A stretch of 13,064 bases of DNA, taken from contig JAFPCE010000152.1 of assembly GCA_017390245.1 (NCBI GenBank), forward strand, positions 1-13,064, written 5' to 3'. Both the position numbers and the translations under genes were made by a program. Positions 6,783 to 13,064 of this stretch are shown piece by piece (within the stretch, counting starts at the first letter, position 1; every line of letters begins with the position of its first letter). Source of the stretch: Selenomonadaceae bacterium. GTDB lineage: Bacteria; Bacillota; Negativicutes; Selenomonadales; Selenomonadaceae. Below the pieces are notes generated by a model that was not told the DNA's origin, did not search any database, and saw only the letters and a list, made by a program, of their open reading frames with translations.

Positions 6783-6808
6783 AAAAAGGCTCCCTGCTGG
6801 AAGCCTTT
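6783..6808 (-). terminator. Intrinsic terminator after the GT2 synthase gene
   Basis: On the minus strand a 10-bp stem (AAAGGCTTCC with GGGAGCCTTT, one wobble) closes an AGCA loop and runs into TTTTTC. It lies about 32 bases after the stop at 6841 and ends the wecG-psd-pssA-GT2 block. Confidence 0.85.
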
Positions 6809-6840
6809 ACTTTGCTTAAATATCTTAGCAAATCAGCAAA

Positions 6841-8091
6841 TTATTTTTTGCCCTTCATCAGCTGGTCGTAGCTGATAGCACGGGTATGCTTTGTATGGCT
6901 CCATTCATGGTTGTTCTGACGGAAGAAACCGATAAAGACAATTGGAATCCAGGAATAAATAAACACTGGATACAGCAGCAGATAAAACCAGGCCTTTGGC
7001 TTAGCATGAATCTTCAGCAATATAATCATTGGCAGAATGTACTGCAGAAGCATCAAAGCTGTCATCAGCTCAGATGGCAGGAAGTTATAAATGCTGGTAT
7101 AGAACTGGCCAAAATACAGCTGGCAGTAGCTGGCAATAATAAACAGCGTAGAGATAATCAAGAAGTATGGCTGCATCAGATATACACAGCCATCCCAAAT
7201 ACGGATATCCCGGCGCTTAAAGCCCTCCACCAGCATCTTCGGAATAAAACGGCGAGCCACATCAAACTGGCCCTGAGCCCAGCGCATACGCTGATTCCAG
7301 GACTGCATAAAGGTCAGTGGCTTCTCATCATAAACAATAGCATCATGAGCCCAGGTAGTCTTAACGCCCTCAGCCAGAGACTTCATGGTAAATTCCATAT
7401 CCTCAACCAGGCAGGTTGCACGCCAGCCATGGCGCTTAATAACATCAGTGGTGATGCACATGCCTGTGCCACCTAAAACAGCAGACAGACCCAGATTTGT
7501 CTTAGCCAGATGGTTTACATGGTCAATAACCCAGAAAGCAATGGCAAAGGTACCAGCTACCCAGGTATCATAAGGATTCTTGGCATCCAGGTAACCCTGG
7601 ATAATCTTAGAGCCCTTGCAGAGATGATGGTTCATTTCCATCAAGAACTTTGGATGTACCAGGTTATCAGCATCAAAGATACATACAGCATCGTACTTCT
7701 TTTCCATGTTCTGTTCCAGCTCAAAAAGCTTGTTGAACATCCACTCCAAAGCATAGCCCTTGCTCTTTTTAGTATCATCAAAGCGCTCACAGACAATAGC
7801 ACCTGCATCCCCTGCAATCTGGGCAGTGTTATCAGTGCAGTTATCTGCAATAACGTAAATATCATATAACTCCTTTGGATACTTCAGCTGCTGGAGATTC
7901 TCTACCAGCTGGCCGATAACAGCATGCTCATTATGAGCTGCCACCAGCACTGCCATTTTCTTTTCAGGAGTTGTAATCTTTTCTTCCTTGAAACGCCACA
8001 GGCCGAAAAAGCCAATGAACACGTAGTACACTGTAATTATGAAGATAATAATCTGCAGCGGTACCATGATTATATCAGATGGATAATTCAT
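6841..8091 (-). CDS. Membrane-bound family 2 glycosyltransferase (processive synthase-like)
   Basis: A 416-residue inner-membrane GT2 enzyme related to poly-GlcNAc, hyaluronan and cellulose-type synthases. One membrane segment near residues 9-32 precedes the catalytic domain; three to four more follow (near 306-325, 344-362, 366-390). Counted from the ATG used here, the domain shows VLVAAHNE (48-55), ADNCTDNT (82-89), the DAD motif (140-142), VED (229-231) and QRMRW (267-271), so the full GT2 synthase signature is intact. The sugar and product are unknown. The ATG at 8089-8091 has AGGAG ten bases upstream; the ATG at 8100 has that site only one base away. It is last in the operon, 38 bases after pssA. 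No deacetylase, c-di-GMP module or exporter is adjacent. Confidence 0.87.
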   Translation of the reverse strand: MNYPSDIIMVPLQIIIFIITVYYVFIGFFGLWRFKEEKITTPEKKMAVLVAAHNEHAVIGQLVENLQQLKYPKELYDIYVIADNCTDNTAQIAGDAGAIVCERFDDTKKSKGYALEWMFNKLFELEQNMEKKYDAVCIFDADNLVHPKFLMEMNHHLCKGSKIIQGYLDAKNPYDTWVAGTFAIAFWVIDHVNHLAKTNLGLSAVLGGTGMCITTDVIKRHGWRATCLVEDMEFTMKSLAEGVKTTWAHDAIVYDEKPLTFMQSWNQRMRWAQGQFDVARRFIPKMLVEGFKRRDIRIWDGCVYLMQPYFLIISTLFIIASYCQLYFGQFYTSIYNFLPSELMTALMLLQYILPMIILLKIHAKPKAWFYLLLYPVFIYSWIPIVFIGFFRQNNHEWSHTKHTRAISYDQLMKGKK

Positions 8092-8129
8092 GAATTCCAT
8101 TCTCCTTTATCCCAAAAATTCTGCCAGCA

Positions 8130-8840
8130 TTATTTTTCTAAATTTCCACTAGCAACATTGATACCGTAGTTAACAATACCAAATACAGCATAAGCTGCAA
8201 AGATGCCAAAGAGAATGGCATAAATAACAGCATCGATGCCCACAGCAATAATCACTGCAAAAACCACACCTGCAATGGCCTTAGCTATGAGATTCATCTT
8301 CTCACCATCGCCCTTAAAGTCTGGGAAATGCACAGTGCTGACCATAAGATAAGCCACAATCATCACAATGACAGGATAGCCATAGGAAAGCTGCGCCAGG
8401 TCAAAGCCAATAGACTGGGTTAAAAGCGCAGAGGTTGCAATAAGGCAGCCGCCAGCAGGAATAGCCAGTCCCATAAAGTAACCGTGTACCACGGTGGTAT
8501 TCACATTAAAGCGGGCCAGACGCCACATGCCGCAAAGTGCAAAGAAGATTGCCGCAATCCAGCCAAAAGCACCAAAATTGTGCAGCTGCAGCTGATATGC
8601 CAGAATAGCAGGAGCAGCACCAAAGGAAACCAGATCACAGAGAGAATCCATTTCCTTGCCAATCTCACTGCTGACGCCTAAAGCACGGGCAGAACGGCCA
8701 TCTAAGCCATCTGCTACCAGAGCCAGCAAAATGCAGATAGCACCCATAGTTAAATAATTGTTAAATGTGCACAAAATAGAGCACATACCAAAGACCAGGT
8801 TCATTGAGGTTAAGCCATTTGGCACCAGAGATTTATTCAT
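8130..8840 (-). CDS. pssA: CDP-diacylglycerol--serine O-phosphatidyltransferase (class II)
   Basis: A 236-residue integral membrane enzyme that makes phosphatidylserine from CDP-diacylglycerol and L-serine. The CDP-alcohol phosphotransferase motif is complete at residues 44-69: D-x2-D-G-x2-A-R-x8-G-x3-D-x3-D, with Asp44, Asp47, Asp65 and Asp69 as metal or catalytic residues. Much of the rest is hydrophobic helices (about 28-44, 70-90, 115-140, 150-170, 185-225). This is the Bacillus-type class II enzyme, not the phospholipase-D-like E. coli form. The ATG shares one base with the psd stop (TAATG), so the two are translationally coupled. Psd decarboxylates its product. Confidence 0.94.
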   Translation of the reverse strand: MNKSLVPNGLTSMNLVFGMCSILCTFNNYLTMGAICILLALVADGLDGRSARALGVSSEIGKEMDSLCDLVSFGAAPAILAYQLQLHNFGAFGWIAAIFFALCGMWRLARFNVNTTVVHGYFMGLAIPAGGCLIATSALLTQSIGFDLAQLSYGYPVIVMIVAYLMVSTVHFPDFKGDGEKMNLIAKAIAGVVFAVIIAVGIDAVIYAILFGIFAAYAVFGIVNYGINVASGNLEK

Positions 8841-9478
8841 TATTCTATAATCCTCCCCATTACTGTCTCGCCACCGCGGACCTTATCGCCCTTTTTCACC
8901 AGTACCTCCACATTCCGTGGTACTACCAGCTCAGTACAGGAACCAAACTTAATCAAGCCGTATACCTGACCCTTGGTCAGAGTATCATCCAGAGTTACCC
9001 AGGAAACAATGCGGCGGGCTAAAATGCCTGCAATCTGGGTAACAGTAACTCTCAGCTTAGAATTTTCAATGCCTAAGAGATGGCGCTCATTTTCAAAGCC
9101 TACCTCATCCTTATAGGCTGGCTTAAAGTGGCCGCATACATACTTCTGGCACTTAATCTCGCCAGCAATAGGACTGCGGTTCACATGTACGTTAAACACA
9201 GAAAGGAAAATAATAATCTTGGTACATGGCTCATGAAGGAATTCATCATCCTCCAGCTCCACCACATCCTGTACAGTACCATCAGCAGGAGAAACTATCA
9301 AGCTTTCATCCATAGGAATGGTGCGGTTTGGATTGCGGAAGAAATAACAGAAATATGCCGCCAGCACCAATGGCAAAATTACGCCGTAAATGCCAAAACC
9401 GAAATAGCAGATAAATGCCAAAACCAGTGCGGCAAAGATATAAATAAAACCTTCCCTAACAATAGGGCCTCTATTCAT
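8840..9478 (-). CDS. psd: Phosphatidylserine decarboxylase proenzyme (short form)
   Basis: A 212-residue phosphatidylserine decarboxylase that makes PE. Two N-terminal membrane stretches (about 11-30 and 31-47) precede the soluble part. Conserved pieces are FFRNPNR (46-52), VSPADGTV (62-69), FLSVFNVHVNRSP (91-103) and GLIKFGS (174-180). The proenzyme should be cut between Gly179 and Ser180, Ser180 becoming the pyruvoyl group. FGS followed by CTE is of the short bacterial/archaeal type, not the LGST form of E. coli. I chose the ATG at 9476-9478, ten bases after GGAGGT. An upstream in-frame ATG at 9496 contains part of that site and is less likely. It lies 60 bases after the wecG-type gene and overlaps pssA by one base. 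Confidence 0.92.
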   Translation of the reverse strand: MNRGPIVREGFIYIFAALVLAFICYFGFGIYGVILPLVLAAYFCYFFRNPNRTIPMDESLIVSPADGTVQDVVELEDDEFLHEPCTKIIIFLSVFNVHVNRSPIAGEIKCQKYVCGHFKPAYKDEVGFENERHLLGIENSKLRVTVTQIAGILARRIVSWVTLDDTLTKGQVYGLIKFGSCTELVVPRNVEVLVKKGDKVRGGETVMGRIIE

Positions 9479-9538
9479 AATACTCACTACCTCCATAGTA
9501 TAGTAATTAATGACAAAATAATCATACCTGTCTAAAGC

Positions 9539-10270
9539 TTATTTGCCCTTGCTGGCCATAACCTTCAGCACAAACTTTGGCAATGCTATCAGGCGTCCCG
9601 CACGGCTAGGCTGCTTTAATCCCCGGAAAAGCCACTCAAGCTTGGCCTTCTGCATCCATAAAGGAGCACGCTCCATAACGCCAGCCATAACATCCAATGT
9701 ACCGCCTACGCCAATAGCCACAGGCACATTCAGTTCCTGCAGGTACTTATTCAGCCATTTTTCCTGCTTAGGCACACCTAATGCCACCAACAGGATGTCC
9801 GGCTGGACTCTTTTAATATCTGCAATAATCTCAGGCTCATCTGCCTCTGTAAAAAAGCCATTTCTAAGGCCTGCAATATTGATACCAGGATACAGCTCCT
9901 CTGCCTTGGCCTTAGCCTTTTCAGCCACACCAGGAGCAGAACCGAAGAAATAAATCTTCTGGTTTTTGCCAGGAGCCAGCTTCATCAGCTCCTGAGCCAG
10001 GTCGTAGCCTGCCACACGCTCTGGCATGGCATGGCCTAAATGATTGGCCGCCCAGACAGTGCCAGCACCATCAGGAACAACCAAATCAGCCTTATTTAAA
10101 ATGTCCTTCAGCTCACTATCCTCTGTAGTACGCATCAGCATCTCTGCATTGGCAGTAGCTATCAGGGCCACCTTTTTCTCATCTATATACGTTTCAACTT
10201 GTTCTACAGCCTCAGCCATAGTCAGTGAATGAACTCTCACACCTAAGATATTTACCTGTTCAATAGGCAT
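9539..10270 (-). CDS. WecG/TagA/CpsF family glycosyltransferase
   Basis: A 243-residue GT26-family enzyme that adds a second sugar to an undecaprenyl-diphosphate-linked aminosugar, as TagA does for teichoic acid linkage and WecG for enterobacterial common antigen. Family marks are TANAEM (39-44), VVPDGAG (64-70, with Asp67), ALGVPKQEKWL, GVGGTLDVMAG and the C-terminal LEWLFRGLKQPSR segment, which in TagA helps the protein sit on the membrane. Thr39 and Asp67 line up with the TagA active-site Thr and Asp. The donor sugar is not readable. The ATG at 10268-10270 has AGGAGG seven bases upstream; an upstream extension to 10318 has no support. It is the first gene of the block with psd, pssA and the GT2 synthase. 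Confidence 0.93.
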   Translation of the reverse strand: MPIEQVNILGVRVHSLTMAEAVEQVETYIDEKKVALIATANAEMLMRTTEDSELKDILNKADLVVPDGAGTVWAANHLGHAMPERVAGYDLAQELMKLAPGKNQKIYFFGSAPGVAEKAKAKAEELYPGINIAGLRNGFFTEADEPEIIADIKRVQPDILLVALGVPKQEKWLNKYLQELNVPVAIGVGGTLDVMAGVMERAPLWMQKAKLEWLFRGLKQPSRAGRLIALPKFVLKVMASKGK

Positions 10271-10308
10271 CCATCTACCTCCTGTATAAACCAAATTCAC
10301 CAAACTAT

Positions 10309-10338
10309 ATTCTAGCACATAACACCAGCTATAAACAA
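10309..10338 (-). promoter_or_regulatory. Extended -10 promoter for the wecG-psd-pssA-GT2 operon
   Basis: On the minus strand TTGTTT (10333-10338) and TAGAAT (10309-10314, five of six) are 18 bases apart. TGC directly precedes the -10 (10315-10317), giving the TGn extended -10 element. A start near 10302 would leave a leader of about 32 bases before the ATG at 10270, holding the AGGAGG. Confidence 0.55.
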
Positions 10339-10342
10339 GCAG

Positions 10343-10377
10343 AAACCCTCTTTTCCCGCAGAGAAAAAAGAGGGTTT
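10343..10377 (-). terminator. Hairpin after rfbD, probable terminator
   Basis: A perfect 12-bp inverted repeat (AAACCCTCTTTT with AAAAGAGGGTTT) and an 11-base loop, 36 bases after the rfbD stop. The minus-strand 3' side has only TTT from the stem and then CTGCTTGTTT, so the U-tract is weak. Position and stem strength suggest termination of the rhamnose operon, perhaps incomplete. Confidence 0.6.
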
Positions 10378-10413
10378 AAAAATAACACTAGGAAAATATT
10401 TAAACTAAATTTT

Positions 10414-11316
10414 TTAACCTTGCAAAACCTGTAAATATCTTTTTAAAGCATCCTGCCAGTCTGGCAATGGTGTAAAGCCTGCTTCTCTCAGCTTGCTTTT
10501 ATCCAGACGGCTGTTAAAAGGCCTGGCTGCCTTGCTGAGGCCATACTCTGCTGTTGTTACAGCCTCCACCTCCATAGCTATCCCAGCCTGCTTAAATATC
10601 TCTCTGGCAAAATCACACCAGCTGATATAGCCGCCTTCATTAGTGGCATGGTAATAGCCATACTTATCTGTTTCAGCCATATCCACCAGCAGCCTTGCTA
10701 AATCATAGGTATAGGTAGGGGTGCCAAACTGGTCACATACCACCCGCAGCTTCTGGTATTTTTCCGAGAGCTTCAGCATGGTTTTTACGAAATTATTGCC
10801 ATTTTTACCGAAAACCCAGGCAATTCTCACAATGAAATATTTATCCAGCAAAGAGCTGACAGCCTTCTCCCCCTGCAGCTTGCTGTCACCGTATACGTTC
10901 AGCGGTGCATAATTCTTACAGTCTGGCTGCCAAGGCACTTCTCCCTGGCCATCAAAAACATAGTCAGTGGAAATATACAGCATTTTACAATTAAGCTTCT
11001 GGCAGGCCAGAGCAATATTTTCTGTACCAGTGCTGTTAATATTGTACACCAGCTGCCGCTTATCCTCATCCTCAGCTGCATCCACCGCCGTCCAGGCTGC
11101 ACAGTGTACTACCGCATCTGGCTGAACCTTTGCTATGACACTATCTACAGCAGCTTTATCTGTAATATCCATTGCAAAATAAGACTGGCCAGCAGACAGC
11201 TTTCCCTGATACTCTGGTGCAATATCTGAGCCAGCAGCCTCATGGCCGCGCTTTGCCAGCTCCTGCATCACATCATAGCCCAGCTGGCCTCCCACACCTG
11301 TAACCAAAAACTTCAT
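10414..11316 (-). CDS. rfbD: dTDP-4-dehydrorhamnose reductase RmlD
   Basis: A 300-residue short-chain dehydrogenase/reductase that reduces dTDP-4-dehydro-L-rhamnose to dTDP-L-rhamnose with NAD(P)H, the last step of the pathway. The Rossmann motif G-V-G-G-Q-L-G occupies residues 7-13. STDYVFDG lies at 116-123 with Thr117, and the catalytic Tyr142 and Lys146 are in VYGDSK. HCAAWTAVDAAE (71-82) and the C-terminal RPFNSRLDKSKL segment are typical RmlD signatures. The ATG at 11314-11316 has GAGGT eight bases upstream. It lies 65 bases after rfbC; that gap holds a small hairpin. Confidence 0.96.
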   Translation of the reverse strand: MKFLVTGVGGQLGYDVMQELAKRGHEAAGSDIAPEYQGKLSAGQSYFAMDITDKAAVDSVIAKVQPDAVVHCAAWTAVDAAEDEDKRQLVYNINSTGTENIALACQKLNCKMLYISTDYVFDGQGEVPWQPDCKNYAPLNVYGDSKLQGEKAVSSLLDKYFIVRIAWVFGKNGNNFVKTMLKLSEKYQKLRVVCDQFGTPTYTYDLARLLVDMAETDKYGYYHATNEGGYISWCDFAREIFKQAGIAMEVEAVTTAEYGLSKAARPFNSRLDKSKLREAGFTPLPDWQDALKRYLQVLQG

Positions 11317-11337
11317 ATATCACACAACCTCATAAAA

Positions 11338-11354
11338 GCTGATACAGCATCAGC
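11338..11354 (-). promoter_or_regulatory. Small hairpin between rfbC and rfbD
   Basis: On the minus strand GCTGAT-GCTGT-ATCAGC followed by TTTTA forms a 6-bp hairpin with a short T-run, a few bases upstream of the rfbD Shine-Dalgarno. It resembles a weak intrinsic terminator or attenuator. It may tune rfbD relative to rfbB/rfbC, or protect the processed end. Confidence 0.4.
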
Positions 11355-11381
11355 CATTTTCCACACGTACTATAAAATCTC

Positions 11382-11981
11382 TTAAAACTTAAAGGTATCC
11401 TTTAGCCCCAGCCACAGCTTATCCTTCTCAGATAAATTCAGCGGAACGCCAGCTGCAGTATAGCCCTTGCTGTCAGCATTGCCCTGATACTGTCCCTGAA
11501 GCTCTGGCCACTTGATGCCAATTTCCGGATCATTCCAGGCCAGGCCTCCCTCATCATCAGGATGATAAAAATCGGTTACCTTATAGCAGAATTCCGCTTC
11601 ATCACTTAGCACCAGGAAGCCATGGGCAAAGCCCTCGGAAATATAAAACTGCTTCTTATTTTCTGCTGAAAGCTCAATGCCATACCACTGGCCAAAGGTA
11701 GCAGAGCCCTGCCTGAGATCCACTGCCACATCAAACACCCTGCCTCTGATAACCCTTACCAGCTTGCCCTGGGGATACTTTTTCTGAAAATGCAGTCCTC
11801 TGAGCACGCCCTTAGTGCTCATGCTCTGGTTATCCTGCACAAAATTCATAGTGAGGCCAGCCTCAGCCATATCCTTCTGATTGTAGGTTTCCACAAAATA
11901 ACCTCTGCTGTCACCAAAGACAGTTGGCTCAATCACATAAAGACCTTCAATATGAGTTTTCGTTACAGTTATCTTTCCCAT
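11382..11981 (-). CDS. rfbC: dTDP-4-dehydrorhamnose 3,5-epimerase RmlC
   Basis: A 199-residue cupin-fold epimerase that inverts C3 and C5 of dTDP-4-dehydro-6-deoxyglucose, the third step to dTDP-L-rhamnose. Signatures are PTVFGDSRGYFVETYN (19-34), RGLHFQ with catalytic His64, QGKLVRVIRGRVFDVAVDLR (71-90), and the GFAHGFLVLSDEAEFCYKV stretch with Tyr134. Length is slightly above the usual 180-190, because of the C-terminal KDKLWLGLKDTFKF. The ATG at 11979-11981 has AAGGTG seven bases upstream and follows rfbB by 25 bases, so it is almost surely cotranscribed with rfbB. Confidence 0.96.
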   Translation of the reverse strand: MGKITVTKTHIEGLYVIEPTVFGDSRGYFVETYNQKDMAEAGLTMNFVQDNQSMSTKGVLRGLHFQKKYPQGKLVRVIRGRVFDVAVDLRQGSATFGQWYGIELSAENKKQFYISEGFAHGFLVLSDEAEFCYKVTDFYHPDDEGGLAWNDPEIGIKWPELQGQYQGNADSKGYTAAGVPLNLSEKDKLWLGLKDTFKF

Positions 11982-12006
11982 TATCTAACACCTTAACCCG
12001 TTGCTA

Positions 12007-13032
12007 TTATCTGTTGTCGTACATTTTCTTGTAGTAATTCTGATACTCACCGCTGATGATTTCCTCCCACCACTGGCGGTTCTCCAGATACCACTTAATA
12101 GTCTTCTTGATGCCATCGGCAAACTTAGTTTCTGGCAGCCAGCCCAGCTCCCTGTGAATCTTTGATGGGTCAATAGCGTAGCGCATATCGTGACCCTTGC
12201 GGTCTGCCACATAGGTAATGAGGCTTTCTGGCTTCCCCAGCTCGGCACAAATCAGCTTCACGATGTCGATGTTGCGCTTTTCATTGTGGCCGCCTACATT
12301 GTAAACCTCACCCACCTTGCCCTTGTGGATAACCAAATCAATGGCTTTACAGTGGTCTTCCACATACAGCCAATCTCTCACATTCAGACCTTCGCCATAA
12401 ACCGGCAGAGGCTTATCGTTAAGCGCATTTGCGATCATCAGAGGGATCAGCTTTTCAGGGAAGTGGTAAGGACCATAGTTGTTGGAGCAACGGGAAATTG
12501 TAACGGGTAAACCGTAGGTTCTATGGTATGCTCCCACAAGAAGGTCTGCCGCCGCTTTAGATGAAGAATAAGGACTGCTGGTGTGCAGCGGTGTCTCCTC
12601 CGTAAAGAATAAATCTGGGCGGTCCAATGGCAAATCGCCATAAACCTCATCAGTAGATACCTGGTGATACCGCTTAATGCCGTACTTGCGGCAGGCATCC
12701 ATCAGCACCTGAGTACCGATAATATTTGTCTGTAAAAACACACCTGGATTTTCTATTGACCTGTCCACGTGAGACTCTGCAGCAAAATTCACCACCACAT
12801 CAGGCTTTTCTTCCTGAAACAGCTTATCCACCGCCGCAATATCACAAATATCCTCCTTCACAAACCGGAAGTTGGGATTTGCCATCAAAGGTTCAATCGT
12901 AGAAAAATTACCAGCATAGGTCAGCTTATCCAGACAGATGATCCGGTAATCCGGATACTTTCCCAGCATATGAAACACAAAGTTGCTGCCGATAAAACCG
13001 GCACCGCCGGTAACAATGATGGTCTTTTTCAT
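12007..13032 (-). CDS. rfbB: dTDP-glucose 4,6-dehydratase RmlB
   Basis: A 341-residue extended SDR enzyme that converts dTDP-glucose to dTDP-4-dehydro-6-deoxyglucose, the second step of dTDP-rhamnose synthesis. The NAD motif GGAGFIG lies at residues 9-15. AAESHVDRSI lies at 85-93, STDEVYG at 126-132 with the Thr-Asp-Glu catalytic set (127-129), and YSSSK at 155-159 gives Tyr155 and Lys159. The SNNYGPY and NVRDWLYVEDH segments are also classic. I chose the ATG at 13030-13032, with GAGGA about eleven bases upstream; an in-frame TTG at 13050 would include that site. The full gene is present. rfbA is expected upstream but is outside the window. Confidence 0.97.
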   Translation of the reverse strand: MKKTIIVTGGAGFIGSNFVFHMLGKYPDYRIICLDKLTYAGNFSTIEPLMANPNFRFVKEDICDIAAVDKLFQEEKPDVVVNFAAESHVDRSIENPGVFLQTNIIGTQVLMDACRKYGIKRYHQVSTDEVYGDLPLDRPDLFFTEETPLHTSSPYSSSKAAADLLVGAYHRTYGLPVTISRCSNNYGPYHFPEKLIPLMIANALNDKPLPVYGEGLNVRDWLYVEDHCKAIDLVIHKGKVGEVYNVGGHNEKRNIDIVKLICAELGKPESLITYVADRKGHDMRYAIDPSKIHRELGWLPETKFADGIKKTIKWYLENRQWWEEIISGEYQNYYKKMYDNR

Positions 13033-13064
13033 GTTATTTTGATTCCTCAAGTCGTTTTTTGTCC

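Noticed and set aside
6886..7476. A 196-codon plus-strand open frame opposite the GT2 synthase gene
   Set aside because: Antisense shadow of a motif-rich gene; the translated product shows no family features.
9479..9496. Upstream ATG for psd adding six residues
   Set aside because: That ATG overlaps the GGAGG that serves as ribosome binding site for the ATG at 9478, so the downstream start is preferred, though the upstream one is not excluded.
1..13064. CRISPR array, tRNA, insertion sequence or defence island
   Set aside because: No regularly spaced repeats with unique spacers, no cloverleaf-like stretch in the gaps, and no transposase or defence-type protein. Nearly all sequence is taken up by recognisable core and envelope genes.

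Overview
The window reads as chromosome from a diderm (two-membrane) Firmicute, most likely a Negativicute of the Selenomonadales type. Two things point there. The right-hand transcription/translation cluster rimP-nusA-rnpM-ylxQ-infB has the order and start/Shine-Dalgarno style of Firmicutes. The rest of the window encodes outer-envelope functions expected of a cell with lipopolysaccharide: dTDP-rhamnose synthesis, a WecG/TagA glycosyltransferase, phosphatidylethanolamine (PE) synthesis and a PE-dependent LPS-decorating transferase. The genus assignment is inference only. Every gene I can support lies on the minus strand, so transcription runs from high to low coordinates.

Layout in transcription order: (1) 13032-10414, rfbB-rfbC-rfbD, three of the four dTDP-L-rhamnose genes; rfbA is not in the window and may lie just beyond position 13064. 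A hairpin at 10343-10377 ends this block. (2) 10270-6841, wecG/tagA-type glycosyltransferase, psd, pssA and a membrane GT2 synthase, with a good promoter at 10309-10338 and a clear terminator at 6785-6808. (3) 6730-3899, queD-queE-eptC/cptA-like phosphoethanolamine transferase, with a promoter at 6752-6779 that abuts the preceding terminator, ended by a hairpin at 3841-3877. (4) 3772-3413, a ygbA-family NO-stress-associated protein with its own terminator. (5) 3294-2539, an esterase-D-like alpha/beta hydrolase with its own terminator. (6) 2370-1, rimP, nusA, rnpM (ylxR), ylxQ (L7Ae-like) and the first 28 codons of infB.

How the genes fit together: pssA and psd would make PE from CDP-diacylglycerol and serine, and the CptA-like enzyme would move phosphoethanolamine from PE onto an LPS acceptor. 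rfbBCD supplies activated rhamnose and the WecG-type and GT2 enzymes build envelope glycans. The queuosine-precursor genes queD/queE share a tight operon with the LPS-modifying enzyme, which is the oddest pairing here. I see no mobile element, CRISPR array, tRNA or rRNA, and no defence-type or plainly novel multigene system. No gene-free gap exceeds 300 bases. The most interesting unexplained sequence is the short region upstream of ygbA: a tandem 8-bp repeat carrying Shine-Dalgarno-like motifs, plus a TTACAA direct-repeat array.
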